Assembly: GCA_050010115.1 (NCBI GenBank)
Contig: JBEKLQ010000024.1
Location: 1 to 41,335, forward strand
Length of the DNA stretch: 41,335 nucleotides
Reading direction: 5' to 3'
Source of the DNA: JAKACA01 sp050010115
GTDB taxonomy: Bacteria > Actinomycetota > Acidimicrobiia > Acidimicrobiales > Bog-793
Both the position numbers and the translations under genes were made by a program. Below are positions 1 to 7,487 of the stretch, piece after piece; the stretch's first letter is position 1, and the number at the start of each line of letters is the position of its first letter. Below the pieces are notes generated by a model. That model saw nothing but the letters and a program-made list of their open reading frames with translations. It did no database searches and was not told the DNA's origin.

Positions 1-494
1 CAGGACGCCATGCTGATCGGGAAATTCCAAGGGATGATGCCGACACAGACCCCGATCGGCTCGCGGCGGATGTACTCGCGGGCGGGTGCGAAGACGTTGC
101 CGGAGAAGGGGATCTCCTCTTCCCAGGGAAACTTCGTGGCGGCGTAGTAGCCGAGATTGCGCAGCGTCCCGGAAGCGAGCATTCCCCAAAACTTGCTGAG
201 TCCGATGATCTGGCCGGAGTCCATCGACTCCATCACGGCCAGTCGAAGGCCCTGGGCCGCGATCTGGTCAGCGAAGTCATAGCACTTGCGCGCTCGCGCC
301 TGGGGTGTCAGACCGCTCCACTCCCCGTGGTCGAAGGCGCGGCGCGCGGAGGCGATGGCCGCCTCGGTGTCGGCCGTGCCCGCCCGCGCCACCCGCGCGA
401 CGACCGCGCCGGTCCCCGGGTCGACTGACTCGAACGTCTCGCCGCTCTGCGCTTCGACGAATTCGCCGTCTATAAATAGTTTGTAGGTATCCAT
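1..494 (-). CDS. Aldehyde dehydrogenase family protein (3' part beyond window)
   Basis: NAD(P)-dependent oxidation of an aldehyde to an acid is the family activity. The first 164 codons are present; the rest, including the catalytic Cys and Glu, lies left of base 1. The translation opens MDTYKLFIDGEF, then carries the family's VDPGTGAVVARV strand, and ends with the cofactor-binding IIPWNFP segment near residue 155, so it is a clear ALDH N-terminal domain. The ATG at 494 is preceded by GGAG about nine bases upstream. Substrate cannot be told from this part. It is the last of a run of minus-strand oxidoreductase genes, but 341 bases separate it from its upstream neighbour, so it probably has its own promoter. 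Confidence 0.93.
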   Translation of the reverse strand, partial: MDTYKLFIDGEFVEAQSGETFESVDPGTGAVVARVARAGTADTEAAIASARRAFDHGEWSGLTPQARARKCYDFADQIAAQGLRLAVMESMDSGQIIGLSKFWGMLASGTLRNLGYYAATKFPWEEEIPFSGNVFAPAREYIRREPIGVCVGIIPWNFPISMAS

Positions 495-835
495 GCTGTT
501 CTCCAGTTGCGATCGGTCTGTTCGCCGCCATTTTGACCGTACGCTCAACCGGTCTCGCGGGTAGGGCCGAAAGGCCATACGACCTCGATTCCCGTCAGGG
601 TTGGCGACGAGCCAGTCAGACACATTGAGCCATTGGCTTGCCGCGTAACGGTCCCAGTCCTCGGGGCTGGCGAGGACCATCTCGACGAGGTCCATGCCAG
701 CAGCGTCAAAGCCGATGGCACCGAGGTTTCTTGCGACCGCCACGAAGACGATGTCGTATTTGAACTATCGAGTCTGAACGCAGGCCCCAGTGAGCGGGAG
801 GGGCGTCTTTGGTGAAAAAGCTTATTCTGCTTCGG
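495..835. other. Intergenic, 341 bases
   Basis: No convincing gene on either strand; short open frames here lack family features and ribosome sites. It holds the presumed promoter of the aldehyde dehydrogenase (minus strand) and the 3' side of the coiled-coil gene. No clear terminator was seen. Confidence 0.5.
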
Positions 836-1447
836 TCAGTTCAGGCTCGACAGAACGGTCCCGGTGAGCGTCTCGACGGTGCTGTCGAGCTCGTGATCCA
901 TCTCCCCGCTGTCCTCGGGCTGACCGTTCGACACCCGCGCAGCCAGCTCGCTGGCGAGTCCAAGGTAGTCGATGCCCCGCTCGTTTGAGGGCTCCATGAA
1001 CTTGCGCACGCTCTGGATGGCCTCGCGATGCGCTCCGAGAGCCGCATCGACGGTCGCTTCGTACGACAAGCGAACGTTCTCCGTCGCCTCGGCGTAGGCA
1101 CCCCGAGCCGCTGACATCGCCTCGTCGTACGTGTGTCGGAGCGCTGCAGCAGCCTCGTTGTATGTCGTCCGCGCCTCAGAGATCACCTTGCGGCGATTCT
1201 CCGACGGTGTGTTACCCACCTTGTGCTTGTAGCTTGCCCAGGCTAGGTCGAGCTCGGCGCTGTGCTCGGTTGCGGCCGCTCCCTGCTGTTCTTCGAAGAC
1301 CACGCGGCCCGATTCAAGCGCCTCCTCGTACGAGTTCCGGGCTCCTTCGACGGCCTCGCGGCAGGCCTCCCAGGCCTCGTCAATGTCGATCAGGTACTCG
1401 TTGCGCGCCGCGCGATCTGCTGCGTTGCGGTCAGAATCCGTCAACAT
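836..1447 (-). CDS. Hendecad-repeat coiled-coil protein, function unknown
   Basis: 203 residues, no signal peptide or membrane segment, Ala/Glu-rich and almost wholly helical. From residue 14 to 157 the chain divides into 11-residue units with Tyr, Phe or His at unit position 5 in most copies: ARNEYLIDIDE, AWEACREAVEG, ARNSYEEALES, GRVVFEEQQGA, AATEHSAELDL, AWASYKHKVGN, one 12-residue unit, then ARTTYNEAAAA, LRHTYDEAMSA, ARGAYAEATEN, VRLSYEATVDA, ALGAHREAIQS. An 11-residue period is the hallmark of hendecad (right-handed or straight) coiled coils. The C-terminal 45 residues are acidic and non-repetitive. ATG at 1447 follows AAGGAGA. The gene stands alone between the aldehyde dehydrogenase and the VOC gene. 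I do not recognise the family; a structural or scaffold role is only a guess. Confidence 0.8.
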   Translation of the reverse strand: MLTDSDRNAADRAARNEYLIDIDEAWEACREAVEGARNSYEEALESGRVVFEEQQGAAATEHSAELDLAWASYKHKVGNTPSENRRKVISEARTTYNEAAAALRHTYDEAMSAARGAYAEATENVRLSYEATVDAALGAHREAIQSVRKFMEPSNERGIDYLGLASELAARVSNGQPEDSGEMDHELDSTVETLTGTVLSSLN

Positions 1448-1639
1448 CTCTTTCTCCTTCCACGCGCCGGCGTGGCCGTGGTCACAAGATCAGCTGCAAG
1501 TGTTGACTGCTTGAGCATTCATCGACAATCACCGAGCTCAACTTGAGAATTAGGGGTGCCAAGACAGGTCGGAGTTCGGGGTCCCAGGTGTCGGCGCCAT
1601 GAGATCCAGCACGGAGACGGCCACATAACCGCGCGCTGG

Positions 1640-2035
1640 CTACTCAGGAACCGGCGACTCCAGAAGCCCGGGATCGGGGTAGATGGCCAGATCCTGAAAG
1701 AGGCCCAGCGGGTTGCCGAACGGATCCCTGAACTGGCACCACCCGACCACGCCCGCCTTGCCGCTGATCTCCGAAACCTCGATGCCCTGTTCGATGAGCG
1801 CCCGGCGCTCGGCAGCGATGTCCGCCACGCCGAAGCGCACCCTGCGCGCCCGGCCGGGTGGTACCCGAGTCGTGAGCTGGTACCACATGCCGGGCAGCAC
1901 CTCATACTCCTGAAAGTCCTCGTCCAGAACGAAGTCTGGCGGACGACCGAAGAGCTGTCCGTAGAAGCTGAGCGCCTCTGTCATGTCAGCGACGCCGACA
2001 ACCAGCGTGACGCCCTCGGCGGGTGAGATCGGCAT
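1640..2035 (-). CDS. VOC (glyoxalase/bleomycin resistance) family protein
   Basis: 131 residues, the usual size for a single-chain vicinal-oxygen-chelate protein with two beta-alpha-beta-beta-beta modules. The N-terminal module reads VTLVVGVADMTEALSFYGQLFG and the C-terminal module ends FRDPFGNPLGLFQDL, both family signatures. The metal-ligand pattern is not clear enough to name a reaction; dioxygenase, isomerase and binding proteins share the fold. The ATG at 2035 lacks a good Shine-Dalgarno sequence, but the reading begins with the first strand of the fold, so the start is likely right. An inverted repeat (2046-2072) lies just upstream, between this gene and the end of the broken flavoprotein gene. 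Confidence 0.85.
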   Translation of the reverse strand: MPISPAEGVTLVVGVADMTEALSFYGQLFGRPPDFVLDEDFQEYEVLPGMWYQLTTRVPPGRARRVRFGVADIAAERRALIEQGIEVSEISGKAGVVGWCQFRDPFGNPLGLFQDLAIYPDPGLLESPVPE

Positions 2036-2045
2036 GGCCAGACGT

Positions 2046-2072
2046 CTAGCGCGATTTCCCTTTTTGCGCTAG
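2046..2072. promoter_or_regulatory. Inverted repeat in the leader of the VOC gene
   Basis: CTAGCGC (2046-2052) and GCGCTAG (2066-2072) form a perfect 7-base inverted repeat around a 13-base A/T-richer spacer. It sits between the stop at 2103 and the start at 2035 on the minus strand. It could be an operator for the VOC gene or a weak terminator for the gene before it; no U-tract follows. Confidence 0.35.
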
Positions 2073-2102
2073 CCAGCTCTGTCGATTCGGACTCGTAAGT
2101 GA

Positions 2103-2675
2103 TCAGTCGGGACTTGAGCCAGATCCGATCCGGACTCGCTCACGCAGGTAGGGCAACGGTTGCGAGGGATCGGCTTGGTCGATCTCACGCGCCAGCCGGT
2201 GGCCGTCGAAGATGGCCTCGCTGATCGGTCGGGGGGCCACCGCGTCACCGATCCGGTACACGTGCTGGATCCCGGACGATCGCAACAACTCGGCGTCGGC
2301 CACCAGCGCCCGGTACAGACCGTCATCGGATCGCTGCTGGGTCACCAGAACGAGGCCGTCGGCGGGCAACGACCACCGCTGGTCGAATTCGTCGACACCG
2401 CCGACTGTGTCCCAAGTTACCGAATCGATGGTGACGCCTCGGTGCACGCGTATCCCGTGGGCGTGCAGGTGCCGGCGCAGCACGTCGCCTTCCAGCGTTG
2501 CGTCCGACTCGGGCGACACCACGGGGAAGCTGGTGACCAGGTGGACCTCGTGACCCTCCCCGACCAGTAGCTCCGCCATGCCGGGGGCGACGTAGTAGCC
2601 GTCAGTGTCATACACGACAACGCGGCTTCCCGGTGGCCGTTTTCCATCGATCATCACCTGCTCCGGCGTCAGCAC
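2103..2675 (-). pseudogene. TMADH-like flavoprotein, C-terminal FAD/ADP domain fragment
   Basis: This reading (GTG at 2675 opens LTPEQVMIDGK) matches the C-terminal domain of the trimethylamine/dimethylamine dehydrogenase family: VVVYDTDGYYVAPGMAELL, a DGLVLVTQQRSDD strand and RIGDAVAPRPISEAIFDGHRLAREI. The same frame stays open further upstream, where it encodes PITGADASLPC, the family segment that normally precedes LTPEQ. So 2675 is not a true start: this is the tail of a longer protein whose head is in a different frame at 2710-3447. The 4Fe-4S cysteines and the FAD-binding GxGxxG segment of the family are absent from both pieces. See the finding on the deletion junction. Confidence 0.75.
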
Positions 2676-2709
2676 GCACGGCAGGGATGCGTCGGCCCCT
2701 GTGATCGGT

Positions 2710-3447
2710 TCACGCCGATGGGGCTGGATTCCGTCTCCTCGCCAGGTCGATCCCCGGTAGTCCTTCCCGCCCGTGCACCGGGATCCGGGTGGCTATGGCG
2801 CAGTCCGCGCCCACGGTGTCTCGGACCTTCTCGAGCGTTTCCAGCCAGAACCGACCCCGATTGGCCAGCGTCCCGCCGTAGCCGTCGGTTCGCCGGTTGG
2901 TGTGCGGGGAGAAGAACTGTGCGAGCAGGTACCCGTGAGCGCCGTAGACGTAGACGATGTCGAATCCGGCGTCACGAGCGCGTAGCGCGGCGTCCACCCA
3001 TGCGTGCTGGATGCGCTTGATGTCGGAGGTGTCCATTTCCTTTGCCAGGCCGGCCCACTGCACCTCGGACGTGGCTTGGCTCGGCGTCACGCGCACCGAG
3101 CGAGACTTTCCGTTTTCGCTGTGCGAGCCGCCGTGGAACAGCTCCAGGCCCACGAGTGCGCCGTAGGCGTGGACCGCCTCGACGGTGGGCCGCAGCGCGG
3201 CTGCGTCCTCGTCGTCCCAGAACAGCGCGGAGACGGCCGGGGTCTCCTCGGCGTCGGGAGAGACCGGCGCGTACTCGACACAGACCCCACCCCAGCCACC
3301 CTCGGCCTTGATCCCCCGGAAGGCGGCCTGAGAGCGCGGTTCGAGAACGCCGAAACCCGACGCGTGCGGCACTTGGTAGAACCGGTTGGGCAATGTCTTC
3401 GGTCCGATCCGGACCGGCTCGAACAACACGGCGTGCCGAGGATCCAC
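2710..3447 (-). pseudogene. TMADH/old-yellow-enzyme-like FMN barrel, truncated by deletion and frameshift
   Basis: 245 codons of the FMN-binding TIM barrel, against about 340 for a complete barrel and more than 700 for intact trimethylamine dehydrogenase. Diagnostic stretches are LFEPVRIGPKTLPNRFYQVPH, KAEGGWGG, ELFHGGSHSEN, RDAGFDIVYVYGAHGY and RRTDGYGGTLANRGRFW. GTG at 3447 follows AAGGAGG (3453-3459) with a 5-base gap, fixing the start. Residue 29 is Ala (QVPHAS) where trimethylamine dehydrogenase has the Cys that binds FMN covalently, so even the intact ancestor probably held FMN non-covalently. The barrel reading breaks near DCAIATRIPVHGREGLPGI and stops at 2710. The protein as encoded is unlikely to work unless the break is an assembly error. 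Confidence 0.75.
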
Positions 3448-3533
3448 CCCGACCTCCTTCGCAGGGCAACGCGCCTGCCAGCTCGACCGGCGCCGTTGCG
3501 GCAACGATGACAGGCCTCGCCCGTCGGCGCTAG

Positions 3534-4442
3534 TCACTCCTGTTGCTGATGGCTCAGGTGTCGGGCAGTGCCGACTGAGGACACCAGATGGGCGTGAAAC
3601 CAGTCGATTGCTGGTCCGCAACTGGCAAGAAACCCCGCTTCGTATGCATCGAAGTGGTTTCCCGGGATCTCGACCACCGTGACGAGGGGAGTCCCGGCAG
3701 CCATGATCAACGCGGGCCCGGGGGGCGTGAGCTGGTCTCCGGGGGCAACGATGAGAAGGAGCGGGACGCGTGTCCGGCTGAGGTCGTCGATGGGCCGATG
3801 CGCTGCGGCCTCCGAAAGCCCACTCACCAAGATCTCGTTCCGCCAGTTCGGCGCCCGCTCGGCCGCGACGCGGGTGAACCAGGCAAACGCTCCGTCCTCG
3901 AACATCACCCCGACCCCATCTGCATCTTCGGTCACGGCAGGAAGCGTCGCATCGGTTCGCGCGGCCTTGGCGATGTTCTCCAGCTCCGCAAGCAGGCCCT
4001 TGGGCGGTTCCGGGGAGCCTTCGCCCAGATTGGGAACCTGGGCCACCGCACACGCGATCGGGATCTCCTCGGACGCAAGCGTGATCACCTCACCGCCGGA
4101 AAGGCTCGAACCCCACAGCCCGATGCACTTCGCATCCACAGACTGCTGACGCCCCAGCCAAGCGGTCGCGTCACGGTAACCCTGCAACTGTATTGAGATG
4201 GCGGGCGACTGACGAGGCTCACCCTCACTCGCACCGAAGCCGAAGTGGTCGTAGACCATGGCGGTGAAACCCGCTTGAGCAAAGGCTTCTGCGTAGCTGT
4301 CGAGGAACATCTCCTTGACGGCGGTAAGACCGTGCGCCATCACCACCGCCGGTCCCGGCTCAGGTCCTTCCGAGCGGTAGAGCCATCCGCGAAGGGTTGC
4401 GCCAAGCGACTCGAACTCGACGTCATCACGGGGAGGGGTCAC
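3534..4442 (-). CDS. Alpha/beta hydrolase (FrsA/YcjY-like)
   Basis: 302 residues, cytosolic. The fold markers are AVVMAHGLTAVKE (oxyanion-hole strand, residues 32-44), a nucleophile elbow WGSSLSGG (Ser113), a late acid in VAPGDQLTPP and a final His in GNHFDAYE, giving a complete Ser-Asp-His triad. The WGxSxSGG elbow resembles the dienelactone-hydrolase/YcjY/FrsA-like group rather than classic lipases. Substrate unknown. The start is GTG at 4442 without a Shine-Dalgarno sequence; a TAGCCT hexamer seven bases upstream suggests a leaderless transcript. It lies upstream of the broken flavoprotein on the same strand, separated by 86 bases. Confidence 0.87.
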   Translation of the reverse strand: MTPPRDDVEFESLGATLRGWLYRSEGPEPGPAVVMAHGLTAVKEMFLDSYAEAFAQAGFTAMVYDHFGFGASEGEPRQSPAISIQLQGYRDATAWLGRQQSVDAKCIGLWGSSLSGGEVITLASEEIPIACAVAQVPNLGEGSPEPPKGLLAELENIAKAARTDATLPAVTEDADGVGVMFEDGAFAWFTRVAAERAPNWRNEILVSGLSEAAAHRPIDDLSRTRVPLLLIVAPGDQLTPPGPALIMAAGTPLVTVVEIPGNHFDAYEAGFLASCGPAIDWFHAHLVSSVGTARHLSHQQQE

Positions 4443-4449
4443 GAGAGCG

Positions 4450-4455
4450 AGGCTA
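4450..4455 (-). promoter_or_regulatory. Possible -10 element of a leaderless transcript
   Basis: TAGCCT (TANNNT class) ends seven bases before the GTG at 4442, which has no ribosome site. Confidence 0.3.
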
Positions 4456-4521
4456 TCGGACGAGCGAAATCGCGGCCTTGGGCACGCAAGAGGCGGTGAC
4501 CGTGGGCGAGATCAAGCTCAG

Positions 4522-5625
4522 CTACCAGTCACCCCAGCCGGTGGGGGTGACTGACCCGGTCATGAGCCGTGGATCGACCGCTTCTCGGGTCTCGCCGGCG
4601 AGGTAGACGGCGAAGCAGAGCTGCAGGACTTTGACCGCTTCGGCGGGTGTCATCGATGCCACGGTCCCACTAAGCAGCGCGTCGATGAAGTGTGAGGACG
4701 ACCGTTTGAAGCCGGTCAGGAAGTCCGAGTCAACGTCGGTGAACTCCGTTGTCGAGATGTTGTTGTCCCGACCTCGGTACAGCACCACCGGGGCGAGGTT
4801 GAGCATTTCGCCGGTAGCTCGGGTCACCCACAAGAAGCCCTCCTCGCCCTGGATCTCGAAGAACTCGTCGGCGCCGTAGTAGCTGGTGCGCAGCCACATG
4901 TGGGGTGCGTACAGCACCTCCATCGTCCCGAGCAGCTCGGGATCCTCGTATTCGAAAACGGCCGCGCAGGGCTCGAAGAAGAGGTCCCGGCGGCGAACCA
5001 CCGCCTGAACCGACGTGATGTCCTGGTCGAGCAGCCACAGCGCCATAGCGTATTTGTGGACCATGTCGTCGAAGAGGTGGCCGCCCGGCGAGCGGTTGTC
5101 GAGCCGCCAGCTATAGCCGTCGGGGTTGAGGCCCGTCTGAAAGGGCGAGTCGGTCTGACCGACCACAGTGCGGATTCGCAGGCCGATCGGTTTGCCGATG
5201 GCGCCGTCGGCGACCAAGGACTTGGCCAGCTCGAGTGGCGGGTAGTGGACCATGCATTCGCCCACCCGCAGGGTGAGCCCGGCTGTGTCGGCGGCCCTGC
5301 CCATCTCGACGGCTTCGTCGATGGTGTTTGAGACTGGCTTTTGCACCGAGACGTGCTTGCCGGCAGCGAGAGCATCGAGCACGTGGCCGTGGTGTAGGTG
5401 GGTGGGGGTGAGGATCTCGACTGCGTCGATGTCGGGATCGGCCAGGAAGCGATCCGTGTCGGTATAAATTTTGGGCGCGCCCCAGCGTTGGGCGGCGGCC
5501 TCGGCCGAGCCGGGAACCACGTCGCAGACCGCAATCAACTCACAGCGCGGGTCTTCGAGGTAGCCGGCCACATTCAGATCGGCGATGTTGCCCGCTCCGA
5601 GCACTCCCAGTCGAACTCTGTGCAA
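4522..5625 (-). CDS. Gfo/Idh/MocA family oxidoreductase
   Basis: 367 residues. The N-terminal Rossmann domain begins VRLGVLGAGNIA (GxGxxA dinucleotide motif), followed by ELIAVCDV and EILTPTHLHHGHVLDALAAGKHVSVQKP; the conserved Lys of the family's EKP motif is kept in a QKP context. The C-terminal alpha/beta domain contains GGHLFDDMVHKYAMALWLL with the catalytic-region Asp and His. Such enzymes oxidise or reduce sugars, inositols or related hydroxy compounds with NAD(P). The translation stays open far upstream, but the protein fold starts at LHRVRLG, so TTG at 5625, 11 bases after GGAAGG, is my choice of start. An inverted repeat (5693-5712) lies about 70 bases upstream. Confidence 0.87.
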   Translation of the reverse strand: MHRVRLGVLGAGNIADLNVAGYLEDPRCELIAVCDVVPGSAEAAAQRWGAPKIYTDTDRFLADPDIDAVEILTPTHLHHGHVLDALAAGKHVSVQKPVSNTIDEAVEMGRAADTAGLTLRVGECMVHYPPLELAKSLVADGAIGKPIGLRIRTVVGQTDSPFQTGLNPDGYSWRLDNRSPGGHLFDDMVHKYAMALWLLDQDITSVQAVVRRRDLFFEPCAAVFEYEDPELLGTMEVLYAPHMWLRTSYYGADEFFEIQGEEGFLWVTRATGEMLNLAPVVLYRGRDNNISTTEFTDVDSDFLTGFKRSSSHFIDALLSGTVASMTPAEAVKVLQLCFAVYLAGETREAVDPRLMTGSVTPTGWGDW

Positions 5626-5958
5626 CGTTGTCGTGGCCTTCCGTGCGGTTGACGAGGTGTCAAACCATAGCCAGGCGATCACTGAACACGGGCGAGCGTC
5701 ACTACACGCTCGTCGTGAACGCTGCCTCCTAGCGATCGCCTGTAGCCCATCGAGGGCGTTCCGAAGGGACAGGCGCGGCGGTGAGTGGCCGATTCTCCGA
5801 CCGTGCTTGCCCGTGACGGGAGCCAGGCCGCGGGTCGAGGCGATCTGGGATTCCCGCACCAACCTCGTGACGTTTGGCCCTGGTCGGTCAGGCCGGCAAA
5901 GGTGAGACTCATGTCGTGGGCAGCCAACTGGAGAAGCTGACCAGGGAGGTGAGCGAAA
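5626..5958. other. Divergent intergenic region, 333 bases
   Basis: Promoter space between the minus-strand oxidoreductase and the plus-strand DUF1918 gene. It contains the inverted repeat at 5693-5712. No other gene was supported. Confidence 0.5.
5693..5712. promoter_or_regulatory. Inverted repeat, candidate operator
   Basis: CGAGCGT and ACGCTCG flank a six-base spacer (CACTAC), a perfect 7-base repeat in the divergent region, about 70 bases before the TTG start at 5625. It may be an operator for the oxidoreductase; no similar copy was noticed elsewhere in the window. Confidence 0.35.
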
Positions 5959-6171
5959 GTGCAAGCACAAGTGGGAGATCACCTCGTCATCGGGGGCAGG
6001 CACGTGGGAGACCATCAGCAGATGGCCGAGGTGCTTGAGATCCACGGAGCGGCCGGCGAGCCTCCGTACCTCGTGCGGTGGGAGGACGGGCGCGTGGCCA
6101 CCTACTTCCCCGGGTCCGACGCCGTCATCGAGCATGTGCAGCCGAAGGCAGCGTCGCCGCCCGGGACCTAA
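5959..6171 (+). CDS. DUF1918 domain protein
   Basis: 70 residues forming one small beta-barrel-like DUF1918 domain: VGDHLVIGGRHVG at the N terminus, then EVLEIHG, PPYLVRWEDGRVATYFPGSDAVIEH. This domain is common in actinobacteria; its function is not established. GTG at 5959 follows GGGAGGTGA with a good gap. It is monocistronic as far as can be seen. Confidence 0.9.
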   Translation: MQAQVGDHLVIGGRHVGDHQQMAEVLEIHGAAGEPPYLVRWEDGRVATYFPGSDAVIEHVQPKAASPPGT

Positions 6172-6572
6172 TGCCCGGCCCCGGGAAGGCGCTTGTCGCC
6201 AAGCCGGCTCCAGGTGACCGAGGCCAGTGAAGGTCGCTCGGTCGCCGCCACGAGTCGGAACACGCTGGTAGGCGGGAGAGGACAGCCCGAAGCCAGCAGC
6301 TCGCCTCGTTCACGATGAGGCAATTGTGTTCAGGCGCCGCTCGCCCTGCGTGGCGCACAGCGCTAGCGTCGAGTCCTGGCGATGGAGCTCGCCGAGACAC
6401 GCCGCAGTGGCTGATGGCTCCTACGAGGAGGGAGTGCAGTAGGGGGAGTGCCGTGGCGTCAAGCTGCTTGGAGCCGAACGGGGTTGCTCACTTGAGCTCG
6501 CCAGAGCCACCGGCTGGTCGAGACGAGATCCCCGGTTCGACCTCGACCGAGATCATCCGGCAGGACGATTCG
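6172..6572. other. Intergenic, about 400 bases
   Basis: No supported gene. An open frame runs through part of it into the next gene, but its translation here is Arg/Ser/Pro-rich and lacks a ribosome site. Confidence 0.4.
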
Positions 6573-6836
6573 ATGTGGAGGTGGTTCGCTCGCTGCCGAC
6601 AACTTGCCGACGGCGATTCCGAGGGGATCGAGGCTCCGGCCGAGGAGCTCGTCGAACTGGCCGCCGGTGACCGCGAGATGATGGAACGTGCGCGCCACCA
6701 GTTGCTCGATGCCCTGGAGCACGAGCCGCGCAACCGGACCCTCCGCCAGATGCTCGAGCTCTGGCGCCGGGCGTTCGAGAAGGGCGACTGGACCTGGCAG
6801 GAGAGCCCCTGGGATGAGAACCCGTTGGTGTCCTGA
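6573..6836 (+). CDS. Small hypothetical protein
   Basis: 87 residues, soluble, acidic and largely helical (MWRWFARCRQLADG, then a Glu/Leu-rich helix containing LDALEHEPRNRTLRQML). No family recognised. ATG at 6573 has a modest CAGGA eight bases upstream; the same frame is open 258 bases further upstream, but that part looks non-coding. It ends 18 bases before the convergent histidine phosphatase. It could be a real conserved actinobacterial protein or a spurious frame; third-position GC bias favours the former. Confidence 0.5.
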   Translation: MWRWFARCRQLADGDSEGIEAPAEELVELAAGDREMMERARHQLLDALEHEPRNRTLRQMLELWRRAFEKGDWTWQESPWDENPLVS

Positions 6837-6854
6837 AGCGGTCGGCGACGCGGC

Positions 6855-7487
6855 TCAGCCGGGCTGAAGGGCGGGCCGGCGTGTACTCCCCGGAAGCTCG
6901 CCGAGGTGCGCCGCCCTCCATTGCCTGCCTCCGGTCGATGACACGAGCTCGGACCACGATCCGGTCGGAAGGTCGAGCTTTGCCGAGCTGAGAGCCGGCA
7001 GGAGTCGCCCGAGGAGCGCCCGGAGCACGGCGTCGTGGGTGACGAGCGCCACGCCGGTCTTCCCACCCCCGGTCGCCGCGCCGCTGGCCCCAGCGGTCGC
7101 GACGGCATCGAAGAAAGCCTCTTCGGCTCTCGCCCGGAGGAGGTGCCACGCCTCGACCACGGGCGCAGCGTCGATCGACCCGAACCGTCCCTCGACGTCC
7201 TCGAGCGAATGTCCCGTCCACTCGCCGTAGAAGCGATCACTCAGGCGTTCGTCGATCTTGAGTGGTGCCGCCGAAGCCGAGGCAACTCGTCGCGCCGTGT
7301 CGGCCGCGCGCCTGAGCGGGCTCGACACCACCGCGCTCAGCGGCACCTGGCTGAACACCTCGCCGAGGGCGGCGGCCTCGGCTTCGCCGGTCGTGTTGAG
7401 CGGGATGTCGAGCCGGCCTCGGAGTAGGCCGGCGGCATTGAGAGCCGTCTCGCCGTGTCGGAGGAGGAAGACGTGCACCGCTACCAC
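6855..7487 (-). CDS. Histidine phosphatase (phosphoglycerate-mutase-like)
   Basis: About 210 residues. The phosphohistidine motif is FLLRHGET near the N terminus; family features follow: GRLDIPLNTTGEAEAAALG, SSPLRRAADTARR, ERLSDRFYGEWTG and the second His in VALVTHDAVLRALLG. So the RHG arginine-histidine pair and the second catalytic His are present. Members remove phosphate from sugars, nucleotides or cofactor intermediates; substrate is not evident. The start is either GTG at 7487 (overlapping the previous gene's stop, as drawn) or GTG at 7478. It is the last gene of the complex-I-like operon and is probably translationally coupled to it, though a functional link is unproven. Confidence 0.87.
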   Translation of the reverse strand: MVAVHVFLLRHGETALNAAGLLRGRLDIPLNTTGEAEAAALGEVFSQVPLSAVVSSPLRRAADTARRVASASAAPLKIDERLSDRFYGEWTGHSLEDVEGRFGSIDAAPVVEAWHLLRARAEEAFFDAVATAGASGAATGGGKTGVALVTHDAVLRALLGRLLPALSSAKLDLPTGSWSELVSSTGGRQWRAAHLGELPGSTRRPALQPG

